In this document: in pieces, positions 11,463 through 24,389 of the stretch
How the letters are laid out: the number at the start of each line of letters is the position of its first letter
Position numbering within the stretch: the first letter of the stretch is position 1
DNA from: Haliclona indistincta
Lineage: Eukaryota > Porifera > Demospongiae > Haplosclerida > Chalinidae
Direction: 5' to 3'
NCBI GenBank assembly: GCA_964017065.1
Contig: OZ024790.1
Location: forward strand, 11,453,429 to 11,517,428
Length of the DNA stretch: 64,000 nucleotides
Notes under the pieces: model-generated
Seen by the model: the letters and a program-made list of their open reading frames with translations, nothing else
Databases searched by the model: none
What the model was told of the DNA's origin: nothing
Position numbers and translations under genes: made by a program

Positions 11463-14400
11463 TCATGATGGCAATAACCACGAAAACCATGCTCTCCAAT
11501 CTTTCTCTGGCTGATCTTCAGCTGTGAAAATAGGACTTGGACTTGTCGTTTTTCCTTCAGTTATTAACTTGGAAACAATCTCTGCCTTTCTTCTAACTCC
11601 TTCAAGTGCTTTTACTCGATCCAACCAGCGAGGTTTAGCTTCACGCTTTTCTGACTCAATCAGGATATCGATGTACTCCACTTCTGTAAGATGATTAGGC
11701 CTCAATGCTATCTCTTGTAAGCGTTCTATGCTTTGACGTGCTTCATTCATTGCACCCAAAACAGCTGTAGACATGTTATCTAGCTCTTCTTCCATGTTTG
11801 TGATTACGACTTCCACTTGCTCCTTATTAGACCATGCTGACTCATAACGGACCTTTAAATCCTCAGAGGTTCTGGTTACCTTTTCTTGGTAAAGTTCAAA
11901 TCGATAAGGATTGTTAACATGCACTTTCCATGAGCACTTTTTAGGACAGACTCCGCATTCGGCATCTTGGGTGCCTCTATTATTGCTCATTGCAGAACAA
12001 CGATATTTATCTCCATCATTAGCATACATGCAATCCTGATGACATGTATAGTTACATGTGAGGCAGTTTGTAGTGTATTTTCCACTGGGAAGGTCTATCT
12101 TACGCTGTTTGGTTTCTTCAACATGATAAGTGAATTCTTTGTTGGTAAGGATATCGGCTTCGTGATCTCTCAACATTTGTTTCTTTTGTCGCAATTCATC
12201 TATCTTTGCTAGACCAGCAGTAATTTGTGGTTGCAATCCTTGAATGGCTGTTTCTAATCTCTCACGTTCTTGCATAACCTCCCTAGTTTGTAGAAGACTT
12301 TGAGCTGTTGTACTGGAAAATTTATCAAAGAAATCCTTAAAGCTTTTCACGCCCATTTTCCAGAACATGCTATCAAATTCATTATCATCTTGTGACGTTT
12401 TTGTTGCAAAAAGTGCAGAATTGTTGAATTTAAAGAATGCTTTTGAAGGCACATCAGCAGCCTTTACTGCATCAAGGACAGGAGGTCGCATTCCATCAGC
12501 AAAAGTGATCATCAGAAAGATATTGTCAGCTACATCTTTGCCAAAGACTGAAAGAATCGAGTCAAACACATATCGCTGTGTTGGAGTCAAGCGTGCCAGA
12601 GGGGCCTGAGTGACAAAACCAATTCCATGTAGCTGGTCAATACCTTCATCACCTTGTATAGAAAATAGCTCCTTGATCTGGCTGACAATATGCTTGTCTC
12701 TCTCTAATCCTTCTGTATCACCAAATCCTGGAGTGTCAATGATCGTAAGCGTGTATTGAAGAGGAGAGCCCTTGTCTTTGTAGAAAGTATAGGCAGTGAT
12801 GTCTTTTGTCTGGCTCTTAGACTGGTCTTGTGAAGTTGGCTCTGCAATTAGCTTGAACCGAAAGTCATCTCGCCAGCGAACACCCAGAATATAATTCGTT
12901 ATACCATTTATCAGAGTAGTTTTGCCAGCTCCAGTGGCTCCTATTACCATTAGTACCTTGTGTGGAACACCCATGGTACGAGTGTGACATGTACATGATC
13001 TGGTGAGACCAAATTTAGACTTTTTAGATCCAACATGAACTTTGACAATATCTTTCTTTCTCATGACACAATGTGTTGGCAGTAAATAGGTTGGCGGATT
13101 GCTTTCTGGAATTTTATCGAGATTTTTATACAGCTTTGCTCCCCAAGGCAAGTCCCTTGTTTCAAAGGGGTCACTGGGCTCACCATACGAGCTAGTTCCA
13201 ATAGCTGTTACTGCAGCAACTCTGAATACATACAACTTATCTGGAGCAGCATCAAATACAATGCTTAATGCAGGACCATTGGACTCTAAATAGTGCAGTT
13301 TTTGTTCAGTAGTAGTTTGATAAGAGATAGAGTAATGCTGAATATCATCATAGTTTGGTTTCTGCCAATTCACTTGAAATTCTGTGTAAGTGACATTAGA
13401 AATAGTAGGCTTTCCCACTGGCGGGGATAGCTTAGTTTCAATTGGTTCACTGAGATCACTTTCTGGGCTGGATTGGGCAGCTGTTTCAGCCCTCACCTTA
13501 AAGAAATAGACTGTTTTTGACTTTAGTCTGGACACATTACATGTGCATCTCTCAACTGAAGAAACTACTCTGAAAGTTTTCCAGTTACCTGTTTCATGTA
13601 TAGCTCGGTAAAAAACCTTGTAACCTGTAATGGTTTTAGCACCATGCTTGGGCTTTTCCCATGTTAGCAATATGGAATTGTGTGTTAAATGTTTAGCATA
13701 TGGCACACCGGGTTGGCTAACAGGCATCCCAGTCTCGATAAAATCACTGGGATCACTATCTGGACTTGGTCCTGTAGCTGACTCAGCTCTCACCTTAAAG
13801 GCATAGAGTGTTTGGGGAGTAAGACCAGACAAGTCTGCATTTACTAGTGGATTAAGAAATTTATAAATTTTAGATTTACCTTGTGGTAAATAACAAGTGA
13901 TAGTGTACGATTGAACAAGCTCAACTCCATGTTTGGGCTTTTCCCAAGTCAGTTGCACACTGTTGGGAGTTATGTATAAGACCTGTGGCGTACCTGGTTT
14001 ACTGGGAGGCAAAGTATTAGTCTCATACACTTCGCTCTCTTGACTACAACCAGCAGCAGTTTCTGCTCTTACTTTTAAACAGTAGACTGAGCCAGGTACG
14101 AGGTTCGTTAAAATGGAACTTTGTGCAGCATCTGGAATTGTTTCTGAAGACCAATGATCTGGTGGATCATTCACGGAGCGATAAGAGATTATGTAAGAAC
14201 TGACATGTTCAGCTCCATGTTTAGGCTTGTCCCATTTTAGGCAAAGGCTATTGCAGGATATAATGGTTGCCTGCAGACCACTTGGCTGACTGGGTAGCTT
14301 GAATGCAGTTGTACACCGAGATCTTTCATACAAAAATATGAAATTAAACTCATCAGCAGTTTCACATTCTCTATTGGTGACGACGTACTTTACAGAGTCG

Positions 14401-15827
14401 TCTTGTCTGCTATGATTAGCAGCTACAAATTTTCTGAAGCATCGAAATTGCTGTCTCATTTCTTGCATGAGTATGTGATTTCTGTACCAAGGTTGTGAAG
14501 GTTTCTTAATCTGACTTACTTCCCTGCCATGTATGTAAGCCTCCATTTTTTCCAGTTGAACATCTCTTCCCCAAGACAACGCAAAGTCAAAGCAGACGAC
14601 TGTCTCTAGATCATTGATAAAAACTTCAACTTCACCAGGCCCAAAGGCCAGATGAACTTGCTGCAGCTTCTTCAAATGCTCAAAATATGTGTCAAGAATT
14701 TTCACTTCGCTTTCTTTTTTTGAAATCCAAGAAGAGAGGGACTGACTACCGAAGGGCGACTGAGAGTTAGTCATAATAATTCTTGCAAGCTCTGCTTCAT
14801 TAGTCTTCCCACAACGAACTTTAGGTAATAACGTTGCCAGAGTCTTTTTCAAGACAGCCTTATAACAATTTATCAGACTATTCAGATTTTCTAATTCTTT
14901 TTTCAGCGAAAAAAATTTGGAACATACCTCAGTTCTGATAAGGTCATTGCTCCGCATTGTAGCATCGTGCAGAGACTCCAAGAGATGGCGGAGTTCATCG
15001 ATCAAACTTGAGCTAATGTCGCACGCTATTCTCTGTATTCTGCTGTCCAACTTGCCTAAAGGGTAGAGTAAAACCTTTTTAGGAACACTGTTTTCTTTTA
15101 GGAGCTCTGGTAGCTCGTGATAAATTGTTGTTGCATCATGAAATGTAGCTGGATACTTTGGTAAATTAAAATCACCATATAATCTGCACTGAAGATTTTC
15201 TTCACTTTTATCAGTGGTATCCATTTTAACAAAGCTAACTACTGGTTTTTTTAAGCCAGGGAGTTCTCCAACTTTTACCTTTAAAGTCCCTTGGATGTCT
15301 TTATTTTCACGACCTTTAACTTCTCTGTCAAAAATGAAGAACGCATCAGCACCATAAACTATGCCAGTGACAACGTGAGTAGCTATGTCTCTGTCAAAGA
15401 CATCCTCATACTCAAACTTTCTCATAGCCAGCTGGCTCATGGTCAGCTGTTCAAACTTTGTAGTAGATTTGTAGTTGAGGGTAACACGAACTTGTCTTTT
15501 AGAAGATTTGTGGTCGTTAAGAAATTCTGCAGCACCCCCAACATTAACCATTCCACTAAGCAAACTGAGCTGTAAGCTAGCATCAACACCAAGGCAAGAA
15601 ATCTTTTTGCTCAATGTATCTTCAGCTACGACCTCAAAATCAGAGGTCTCTAATGGTGTCTTAGACATGGCATTCCCGAGTGCTTCTGAACCCCAGAGGG
15701 TAACACCAGGAATCAGACTATCAGTACGACAATCATACAACATTCCAAGTTTAAATGGTCGCCCTAAACAGGGCTTCTCAAGGGTATCGACACATTTGAC
15801 TACCGACAGAAAGTCATCAACAGACAT
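11463..15827 (-). CDS. SNTX-FN3x4-GTPase protein, copy B (1454 codons, intronless)
   Basis: One open frame of 1454 codons. In order: an SNTX-family N-terminal region (about 1-265, LGMLYDCRTDSLIPG), a helical stretch (about 265-395), a thioredoxin-like SNTX segment (about 395-505), four fibronectin III domains (about 505-905, each with a KWDKPKHGAE- or TWEKPKHG-type strand), a GTPase domain with P-loop GATGAGKTT near 961 and DTPGFGDTEG near 1030, a Cys-rich patch (about 1250-1310, CLTCNYTCHQDC... CGVCPKKC) and a charged coiled-coil tail. The GTPase resembles GIMAP/AIG1 proteins but reads ITFADG where NKxD or THGDD would be expected. No signal peptide or membrane span is seen, so it is probably cytosolic. 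The SNTX region alone does not make this a venom toxin. Role inferred: defence GTPase or membrane remodelling; untested. Confidence 0.85.
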   Translation of the reverse strand: MSVDDFLSVVKCVDTLEKPCLGRPFKLGMLYDCRTDSLIPGVTLWGSEALGNAMSKTPLETSDFEVVAEDTLSKKISCLGVDASLQLSLLSGMVNVGGAAEFLNDHKSSKRQVRVTLNYKSTTKFEQLTMSQLAMRKFEYEDVFDRDIATHVVTGIVYGADAFFIFDREVKGRENKDIQGTLKVKVGELPGLKKPVVSFVKMDTTDKSEENLQCRLYGDFNLPKYPATFHDATTIYHELPELLKENSVPKKVLLYPLGKLDSRIQRIACDISSSLIDELRHLLESLHDATMRSNDLIRTEVCSKFFSLKKELENLNSLINCYKAVLKKTLATLLPKVRCGKTNEAELARIIMTNSQSPFGSQSLSSWISKKESEVKILDTYFEHLKKLQQVHLAFGPGEVEVFINDLETVVCFDFALSWGRDVQLEKMEAYIHGREVSQIKKPSQPWYRNHILMQEMRQQFRCFRKFVAANHSRQDDSVKYVVTNRECETADEFNFIFLYERSRCTTAFKLPSQPSGLQATIISCNSLCLKWDKPKHGAEHVSSYIISYRSVNDPPDHWSSETIPDAAQSSILTNLVPGSVYCLKVRAETAAGCSQESEVYETNTLPPSKPGTPQVLYITPNSVQLTWEKPKHGVELVQSYTITCYLPQGKSKIYKFLNPLVNADLSGLTPQTLYAFKVRAESATGPSPDSDPSDFIETGMPVSQPGVPYAKHLTHNSILLTWEKPKHGAKTITGYKVFYRAIHETGNWKTFRVVSSVERCTCNVSRLKSKTVYFFKVRAETAAQSSPESDLSEPIETKLSPPVGKPTISNVTYTEFQVNWQKPNYDDIQHYSISYQTTTEQKLHYLESNGPALSIVFDAAPDKLYVFRVAAVTAIGTSSYGEPSDPFETRDLPWGAKLYKNLDKIPESNPPTYLLPTHCVMRKKDIVKVHVGSKKSKFGLTRSCTCHTRTMGVPHKVLMVIGATGAGKTTLINGITNYILGVRWRDDFRFKLIAEPTSQDQSKSQTKDITAYTFYKDKGSPLQYTLTIIDTPGFGDTEGLERDKHIVSQIKELFSIQGDEGIDQLHGIGFVTQAPLARLTPTQRYVFDSILSVFGKDVADNIFLMITFADGMRPPVLDAVKAADVPSKAFFKFNNSALFATKTSQDDNEFDSMFWKMGVKSFKDFFDKFSSTTAQSLLQTREVMQERERLETAIQGLQPQITAGLAKIDELRQKKQMLRDHEADILTNKEFTYHVEETKQRKIDLPSGKYTTNCLTCNYTCHQDCMYANDGDKYRCSAMSNNRGTQDAECGVCPKKCSWKVHVNNPYRFELYQEKVTRTSEDLKVRYESAWSNKEQVEVVITNMEEELDNMSTAVLGAMNEARQSIERLQEIALRPNHLTEVEYIDILIESEKREAKPRWLDRVKALEGVRRKAEIVSKLITEGKTTSPSPIFTAEDQPEKDWRAWFSWLLPS

Positions 15828-18800
15828 TCTGGAATCAGCACAAAAAGTGCCACTAACTACAGGCTAGCCAATTATTTTAAGCAGTTATTTGCAAAGAATC
15901 GTACATTCAATGATCGGAAAGAAAAATACTGCAGCTGGCAATGTGTTGCAAGGTTTTGTCTAGTAGAGCAAGGTTATATTTCTTGCTATGTTATATAGTC
16001 CTTGTGCGGATACCTGTGTATGGAATAGAATTTTTTAACTTCACAACTGTTTGAAATAAAAATAATATAAGGTTGTTGCTGGAAAGCGGAAACGCTCGTG
16101 ATACCACAGACGTTACTTTTAACAAACAAAGCTCGCCGTATCAAGTTAGAGCATAGACTAGATTTTGTGTTGCACAGAAGAGGTAACTTGACGCGCGCTA
16201 CCAGAGAACGAGACGAGGTGCACGAAGAAACAAAGAGACTTTTCTAATTTTATTGTAGATGCAAAGTTATCGCTAGCTAACGTGCTTCGACTAGCATCTC
16301 TTCGCAATCCGATCATATTTATGAATATTAATTAGCAGCTGAATCCAGCTACTAAGAAGCTGATTGGTCAAATATGTCAATGAATTCATGAATATTAACA
16401 ATGTGTGCTAAATCTATGGTGCTAGTAGCCTAGTACCCCTCATTCGACGCGCTCCGTCCCCTATCGCCACACCCCTCGAGTCGATAGAGGGTCCCAAAGC
16501 TCGCTAGACTAGTCACAACATTGACCATAAGTTTAGCTTTCACATTCTATTCAGCCAATAATCCGAAAAAGCACCCCAATTAAGCTATTATCCAAACAGA
16601 ATTTGAAAAATCAAAACATTTTAAAAGGGGCTCACAGTACACAAGTAGGGAACAGCCTATACTAGCTTATACAAGTAGTATACATACAGGCACGAGCCAC
16701 AGTTAAGTTTTGTTGTGTATAGTGCACATGTAGTTATGGATGCTGTTCTATTGTACAACATACATGCAGTCTAACAACTTAAGTTTTTAACAAACACAAG
16801 TAAGCTTCACTGTGTACTTACTGAGCCAAAAGTCTCTCTATGAACACCATTTCTGAGTTTCTATACTAAGGGTTAAGGCTACCGACTTGTCACATTCCTG
16901 AGTTTCAGCAGAGCTGTTTTTGCTTTTGGTGTGTTTTTTTAGATTATACACACGTACAATGCGTTGACTGTTTTTGATGCAATCGGTAAACACGTGATGA
17001 TGTCCCTAATCTGGTCATTTAACTTGCCCCAAGGGTGACCGGTTACACTGTATAAGCTTTTGACAAACTAAAAGATGCATGTGAAGCATACAGTTTGTGT
17101 AACCGGCATACAGCTATCAGTTTGTGTAAGTAACATGGCTGCATGTATTATATGACACTGTATCTGTTAATGTTAGTATTCCATCAGTCACTGAACAGCG
17201 TTGTGCCCAAGTACTGAATAGTGGGCACCAAATGCATGATGAGTACACTATACATGTATAAGGATTCAAGATAGAACAAAAATCTAATACTATACATAAA
17301 GATTCTAAGACCTAACAATTCCAAATTCCTTATATAATTATATATTGGAAAGTTGCATAGTAATACACATGTTGAGTGGCGGAAATATCGTTGCGCTATT
17401 GAAGTTGTATGCTCTTTGGAACAATAAGCAGCTACTGAGATTCTAGAACAATAGTATGCAGGAATTTTAATGTATGTCGTACATAATAGACCATGCAGAT
17501 GACTTCCCTAGGCATTCTCCAGCTGCATGGAGTGTCAAAATAGGCTAGGGTTTGAGTTTTGGCCTTTGGACGGCTCACAGTATCAAACTTCTGAAATCCA
17601 TCGCTGGTAGGGTGGCCCTTTCAGCTAACATCTCGAAAAGTCTGGCATACTCCAATCTCATCCAGCAGCTCTCCATCAAGTTATGGTCTTTCAATGCCAA
17701 AATGATATTATTCAGACTGCACTCCTTGTCTCCCACTTTGCATTTTGCTTCTTCCTTTTTTGATTCTGTCTACACTAACCATTTATTAACTTAGAACTTT
17801 TGTTTGTCGCAGCCCTCTGGCGCTGCCTTTTATGTGTATTATTTTTATTGTACTTTTTGTATGATAATAGTCAGTCGCACGCATTATCGGCCGCGTACAA
17901 GCGCGCACTGCCTTCATGCGGTCGCGCCTGACATCAAAATTGCGTGAGTATCAAAAATTAAACTATACTGTACATGCAAGTAAGACTGATACGTGCCGTG
18001 CAGCAAAATCACTGAGTAGATACTTACCATACGGCTATCGGACTTATACAGGCTGTCACGGTAGGATAGACGTTGATTCCTGAGTTTCTACTCTGTAAAA
18101 GGTAGCCTGGCGCGGCAGGTAGCTGTACTGTGTAGGTGCGTACCGTTGTATTTATACTCAGATTGATCTGAATGCGTTATAGCATAATGATGAAATCTTC
18201 ACGCATGCGCATAAAATTATTATTACGCGCAACATCATCATGGGCCCATGGGATACGCGCGTCGCATCAAACTAGCTACATGTAGCTCAAACGCTAGCAA
18301 TGCTAAGCTAACTCAAGGCATGCATGCACCGCACGTTCAGCTTCTCTGCAGTCAGTGTGTGAAGTAAGAATTTAAACTGTAACACTGCAGAAAATTTATA
18401 GCACCACAAGGACAAAGGCTGAAATTAAATTTTGACCAATCTCAGGCTACGGTCCTACATGTAGTCTGTATGTGTCCTCCACCCCCACATGCTTAGTCAA
18501 GCATTCAGAAATTAATAATTATAACAATTAATACCAAGTGATCAATGTGTTAACAATAATATCCAAATTCTTAACATAGCCATGTCATACACTATTACCA
18601 AATACTATGGAGGAATACTACATTCTAAGTATAGTGCATGAAAACAGCTAGTTTTAGAAACTAAGAACTGCTTCTACCTCAACCTGTACATGTATCACAA
18701 TGTTTTTGAATGGCTAAGAGGCCTATGCATATTTTCGCCTATGTATTAAGTATCCACATATTTAGAGAATAAAACCTGTGCAAATTTGAACATCTAAGAA

Positions 18801-19141
18801 TTTAAACAGAGGCTTTGCTAAACCTTCATACAGCCACATTATAATTAATTCACTGTGTGTAGTAGCTAGCTGTGTACAATAATTGTTGTACTGATTCAGT
18901 TTGCACCTTACAAGATAAGACTTTCTAGCAGCAATTAAAAGCTAGTTTTTACAATGAGCCTGCGCACTCACCTACCTGTCTTCGTATTAGTGGAGCCATA
19001 GGGGGTAAGTTGGGCAGCAGGGAGAGCAGATGTTTAATATCGTGTCAAACAATCGGAGAAGAAAATACCGAATTAAAATTTATTCTAACTTACTGTGTAC
19101 GTGCCAAAAATAAAGAATTAACTTCTAAAAAACGAGATTGT
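15828..19141. other. intergenic, no gene recognised
   Basis: Upstream of copy B and downstream of DPY19L. AT-rich, with several short palindromes (for example around 16318-16400 with TTTATGAATATTAAT and TGAATTCATGAATATTAA). A short frame at 17552-17794 has on its reverse strand a protein-like stretch (SCWMRLEYARLFEMLAE) that may be a decayed coding relic. The two direct GTGTAACCGG-type motifs near 17040-17100 may mark another small element. Nothing firm. Confidence 0.45.
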
Positions 19142-22100
19142 TTATTCAGCTGTGCTTACTCTAAGTACTCTGTAATGTTTATTAGCAAATACTAGTTTAA
19201 ATGGAGGAGGAATGAAGGAAGACAGTAGAGCACAGAATATGCCATTCGCACGATCTTCAGGAAATTCCTTATCATAAACCTGAATCAATGAAAACCAATA
19301 CTCAAAAATTGACAATCAATTTCTAATTTTTTTTAGTGTGATCATGTTCAAATGTGAGATACAGTGGAACACACGAAGAGAGTAGAAAGATGTGTTTTTG
19401 TTTCCTATCTCAGAAATTAATTGACTATTTACATGCTCTATCCTTACTGAAGCTCATGAAGTATATGGCTCCTCATCACATGACATGCACATGACACAAA
19501 TTAGCGCTCTCTATGTGCATGAAGTAGAACACGTTTGGTTAATAATCTCGGCAACTGTTGGTAGTTAAGAGATCATAAAAGATATTTGAACTGTGCTCCA
19601 GTTAAGAAAATATCAAAACACATTTTTCTGCTTTCTTCGTGTGTTCCACTGTACTTATATAGCTACTATGGTTAGTTACCTCATGAAAGGCACAGCCTGG
19701 TCGATATTGTCTGTGACACCAGCTATCTTCTACAATGACATAATCAGCTTGTAAGTCACGCAGGGTAGCATGGATAGTAGCAGAGCTACGTCGACTGTAT
19801 ACAGTGTAGATCTGCTTGGTTCTCTCTCTGTGGGTTGAAAATGAGCAAATCTGTCAAAGATATTTCCCAACCTAATGCCAGCGTCTTCGTAATGGGGATG
19901 GTTAATAATTGGTCTACCAGTAGCAAGCTTCACAGTAGCCATTGTGGGCATCACTCCGGCAAAAGACGAACCTGAAATGCAAAGTTACTTGAATCCTAAA
20001 TAGCAACCACAGTAGTGTATCCATAAGGCACCTTTTGGTGTGCTACTGTTAATCCATAACACCTGTAGTGTAAAAAATAAAGAAGTATTAAAATTATGTG
20101 GTATAAGTTACCAATGCTTACCAATTCTTCCATTTCTGGGTGGTTAAACTCTCCTGTAACTGACTACAAACACACACACACACACACACACATCTTAATC
20201 TGATCACTGTACAGTATTGCTCACTATCTGACCACTGAGGTTCCATAGACCAGTTACAGAAGCCATTACAATAACTCCGCCTACCAACCACTTACGTTGA
20301 CGACCAGACAGCATCCACATAACCTAAACAAAACAATAACTAACGTCACAGCGAGAGGTCTACTCTTAACCCTTGGGTCACCAAAATAAGCTAAGGGTTT
20401 TGTACAAAGCTCAATTTCTATTCTGGTAACACAATGTAAGTTTTCGTTGCATCGTGCCGTGACCTCTGTGTATAGTGACCTTTTTGCTACAGAGCAGTCC
20501 AGCTGTGACAGTGAGGTGAGGAGTCAGGAACAGCTTCAACCTCATGATCAACACAGCCAGCACAGCAAACAACAGCGACTGAATAACATTGTAGCACATC
20601 TGTATAAAGGCATTATAACATCAAGTGCACCATTATGACACATGAAACACAAACCTCCGGTAAATGTTCATTTTCAAGAACTCTATAAAACATAGTTTTG
20701 TTCAGGGTTTTATAGATGATAGTGCAGTAATCTTACTTGTTACTATCAGCAGTACTAGCCTTAGAGTCACTAGCATCAGTAGTAGTAGAACTAGTGGACA
20801 CTATCCACAGGTTAGTAGCCAGGTAATACAGTACCTACACAGTCATAATTGTTGAGATTTATAAAACTCAAAAATTTATGCGAACCTGGTAAATAACTAT
20901 TAATGAAGTGACCACACCCACTGGAATCAGGAGAGTAAGACAGAGCTTGCCAGCATAGCTCAGTGAGAGGAAGTCAAACTCTAAAGCACATGTGTACAGT
21001 TGAGTGTGAAAGTCCGAATAGGATGTGAATTTTGACAATAGCAAAGCACCAATATGGCTCTATAAGAAAAGAAAAAATATTACATTATAACATGAGTGGA
21101 AACGGCACAGAACTTGCTTTACAGCATCACAACATGCGTCCCTACATAGCCAGCGACTCTTGACTGTAAAGTACATGGTTCACAGCTTACACGCGATACT
21201 GTGACAATTGTTTGTTCACAATTTTTTTTGACGTGCAGTGTATAAAGATCGAGGGGGTCAAAAATGCTTGAAATCATGCATCATCATCGTATATGCTGCC
21301 TGGTCAAATCACCGCTGAAATCATAGCATTCTCGTATGCTTATAATTATACTAACACCCATACTCAACTAAATTCTGAAATCATAAAAATCTTTAAAAAC
21401 CCTTCAGAGTAGATAACAAAATGTTAGATAAGTGAAATTCATGAAATGCAACCTACGTCATCATCAGCTCCGATTAGTCTAGATATCGCTGTCTTCAACA
21501 GTACAGTACCAGTCGTCCAGAACAACACTTCAAGTACCTATAATGAACAAGATGTGTGACATGGCTGCTAGCAGTTCGTACAGCTTACAGCACTTAGCAG
21601 GAGCAACCTGACACAGTTGAACAACCACCGAAACTGTGTAACAATCTAAAGAAAATATCAGTGTAGTAAAATTCTTTAGCACACATGGTCAACAGGGTTC
21701 TCGCTAGGATTAGGAAGCCAAATGGATCAGTAGCTATTATACCCACACCACAGCATCTAATATACTACTTCGAATACCTGTCCCAGTGGATAGAAGATGA
21801 TTACTTGTTTATACACATGTAAAAACACCAACTTATCCTAATACCCAAATGGATCACAGTGAAGCCTAAACCAAATGGATCTAGGAAAACCAAATGGTGT
21901 GATCCATTCAATAACTGCCTAGCAAGAACCCCGATGGTCAATTGTGCTGACACTTTCGCAAAAGTTTTGGTGTTAGAAATTTCGTCATCCATTCTTGTGA
22001 CGAAAATCAAAGCATGGTTAACATGCAGCGACGAAAATTAAATAATCTGAAAATAAATATTTTTATAGACAATCTACTCATCAATGGGATAGCAGTCTAC

Positions 22101-24297
22101 AACTATAGCACAGCTTACCAGACTAACGAGCAAACCAGCTGCAAAGTAAGACGAAAGTAGGAGAACATTTCCAAACTGAATCACGATGTTGACAACCAAT
22201 GCGGACTATACAAAGATCAAAAATAATGAGTAATTTCATGATTCACTTACAAAGAGAGATAGGACTATTCCAATGAACTTATGTTTGGGTATCAATCTGA
22301 TCGTGTAGATAGCAAATAAACCAGCTACCTGTGACAATAGATAGAGAAATCACAAACAATCCAGAATTGCCCGATGAAAAAGATCAGCTTGCATGAACAC
22401 ACCTGTGTGAGTAGAGTGAACTGTGCAAACTGTAAGAGAAGAATACTCAGTGAATAATAGCACAGCCGTCATATAGTTGTACAGTACCTGCCAAGGTATC
22501 ATAAATGCTACAGACAACACAGTCAACAACAGGTACCAAAGAATGCCCACTTTCTTCTCCCTAGGTACAGATACGTGTATGTTATCCACGAGCTTGTTTG
22601 TCTGTACCTCAGTATGTGAGTGACACACAGCAGTTGCAGAGGAAGAAGAGGCATTGAGAAACTTTCTCTTAATGGTGGAGTCCACATTACACGTGTTGCC
22701 TACTCAGATAAGTGATGAGGTAATGAATTTTGAATTCATGTGTAAACTAACTTCCCCATGGTTATAAAAAAACATGGCTGCAGAGAGAGCACCACCTAAT
22801 ACACTGTCACTGAGGGAATGGAGTAACTTAACCAAGATGCATTCACTACATACAGACCTGAGGTAGGATGATAGCAGGAATATACCAGCTGGTAGAAGTG
22901 CATTGAGCGCAAAGATGCAATAGACATAGAAATAGACCGGTTCGCCAAATCCTGCAAAATATATTATTATGACTTGTAATGATTATTATTTTTCATTTTA
23001 TTGAGCTTGTAACGTTGAATAGTTCCTAAACAAAAACTTAATAGTCTACAAATCAAGCCCAACTGTAGCAAAATTTTTCATAAATGTAGAAATTTTACGC
23101 ATGAATAATCTCATTTTTTAAATGGTGCCCTCAAGTGCGAAAATTTTCTATACATTTCAAAAGTTTACATGGTCATCTGGACAAAAAAACGCAATTTTTT
23201 TTCACGTTTACGGTATTCAAATAACACTCGCAGTACAGTAAATTGGGTGCTTACCTGAGCACGTGTCCACAGGAGGCAACCCATAGCCTCTCTTGATGGT
23301 ATAGCAAGTTGTACCAGTCACTTTGACACTTTTCAGTACAGCTGCAAGACCACGATAACTTGCACCCAGTACCACCTGCAATTAGTATTGGTAAGACATG
23401 ATAAAATCAGTCATTTTTCAACGTGTTTTCTCGCATTTACATCACATGACATACTTCTATGCAAGCACTTTGATAGTATCAAACTTGGTATGCTCAAATT
23501 TTGACTTGGTATGGCCAAATTTTTATAGTATCAAACTTGGTACGCTCAAATTTTTATAGTATCAAACTTGGTATGTTCAAATTTTGTGATAAATGAGGAC
23601 TTACCTCTGGGTAAAGATTGAAGCGTTTCAGTGTGTTAATAGTAGAAGGATACTCCGTCATGTTGTCATTCAATAGCAGCTGTAATCCACTGGTAAACAA
23701 TGGAGCCTCAACTAACGTCTTGTAGTACGAATAATACAGTCCCTAGAGCCAGGTGAGTTGAAAATGTGTGGTAAAGTAGACAATGACAGGCTGACCATTT
23801 CAGTTCTAAAGGAGAGTTCTCTTTCCAGCGGAGACAGGTGAGTGAAGAAACGATCATTTTCAAACAAGTGGTACAAGTGTTGGCTGAAACACATAAAATC
23901 GATACACACCTGATCTAGCACTGTGACACTCTGTTTTACCTGTGTATTGCTCCTATCAGTAACCCTGAGTAATAAAAAAACAGACATGCATTATGCAGGT
24001 GAGGTGGCTTGTAATTTTACTGTACAAATACAAGCTAGCTTGCTTGCTTGCTCACAACGCGTTATGTATACTGCTTTCCAAGTTACAGGCTAAGCCCGCT
24101 GAGCTACAGAGCTAGCTTCAGCGCTAACCTACTCCCAGCAGAATCAGACTCCGCCTTGTGATGATGGCGTCCTTGCTCTCCAACGAGCTAGCGCTGCCGC
24201 TACTGCGCGTGTGAGCGGAGTCTTGGCGTTTCTTCTTTGCCAGTTTCGACTTGGAGCGACCAGAAGACTGTCTGTTCCTCGTATTCGACTGGTCCAT
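19142..24297 (-). CDS. DPY19L: DPY19-like C-mannosyltransferase
   Basis: Twenty-one exons assembled by hand, reading down from 24297: 24129-24297, 23940-23964 (25 bases), 23796-23883, 23605-23742, 23255-23375, 22858-22951, 22752-22809, 22608-22699, 22488-22560, 22403-22429, 22251-22328, 22119-22205, 21457-21537, 20886-21059, 20480-20599, 20225-20323, 20122-20163, 20032-20062, 19872-19971, 19680-19827, 19142-19279. They total 661 codons. Diagnostic stretches: [65 protein letters not shown] and [23 protein letters not shown]19 proteins are multi-span ER enzymes that attach mannose to tryptophan in WxxW motifs, notably of thrombospondin repeats. The N-terminus is basic and cytosolic, followed by many hydrophobic segments. 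FHIT lies 92 bases upstream on the same strand. A broken partial copy sits at 45.1-47.8 kb. Confidence 0.93.
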
Positions 24298-24389
24298 AGC
24301 GCCAGGCTAGAAAGAAACGGAACTGACTGGGACAAATCACGTGTTAGGTGGTATGTCCCGATAATAATAAATAAAAATTAATTAGTTTG

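Noticed and set aside
17552..17794. 80-codon plus frame and a protein-like reverse strand
   Set aside because: No recognisable family on either strand and no splice context; at most a decayed relic.
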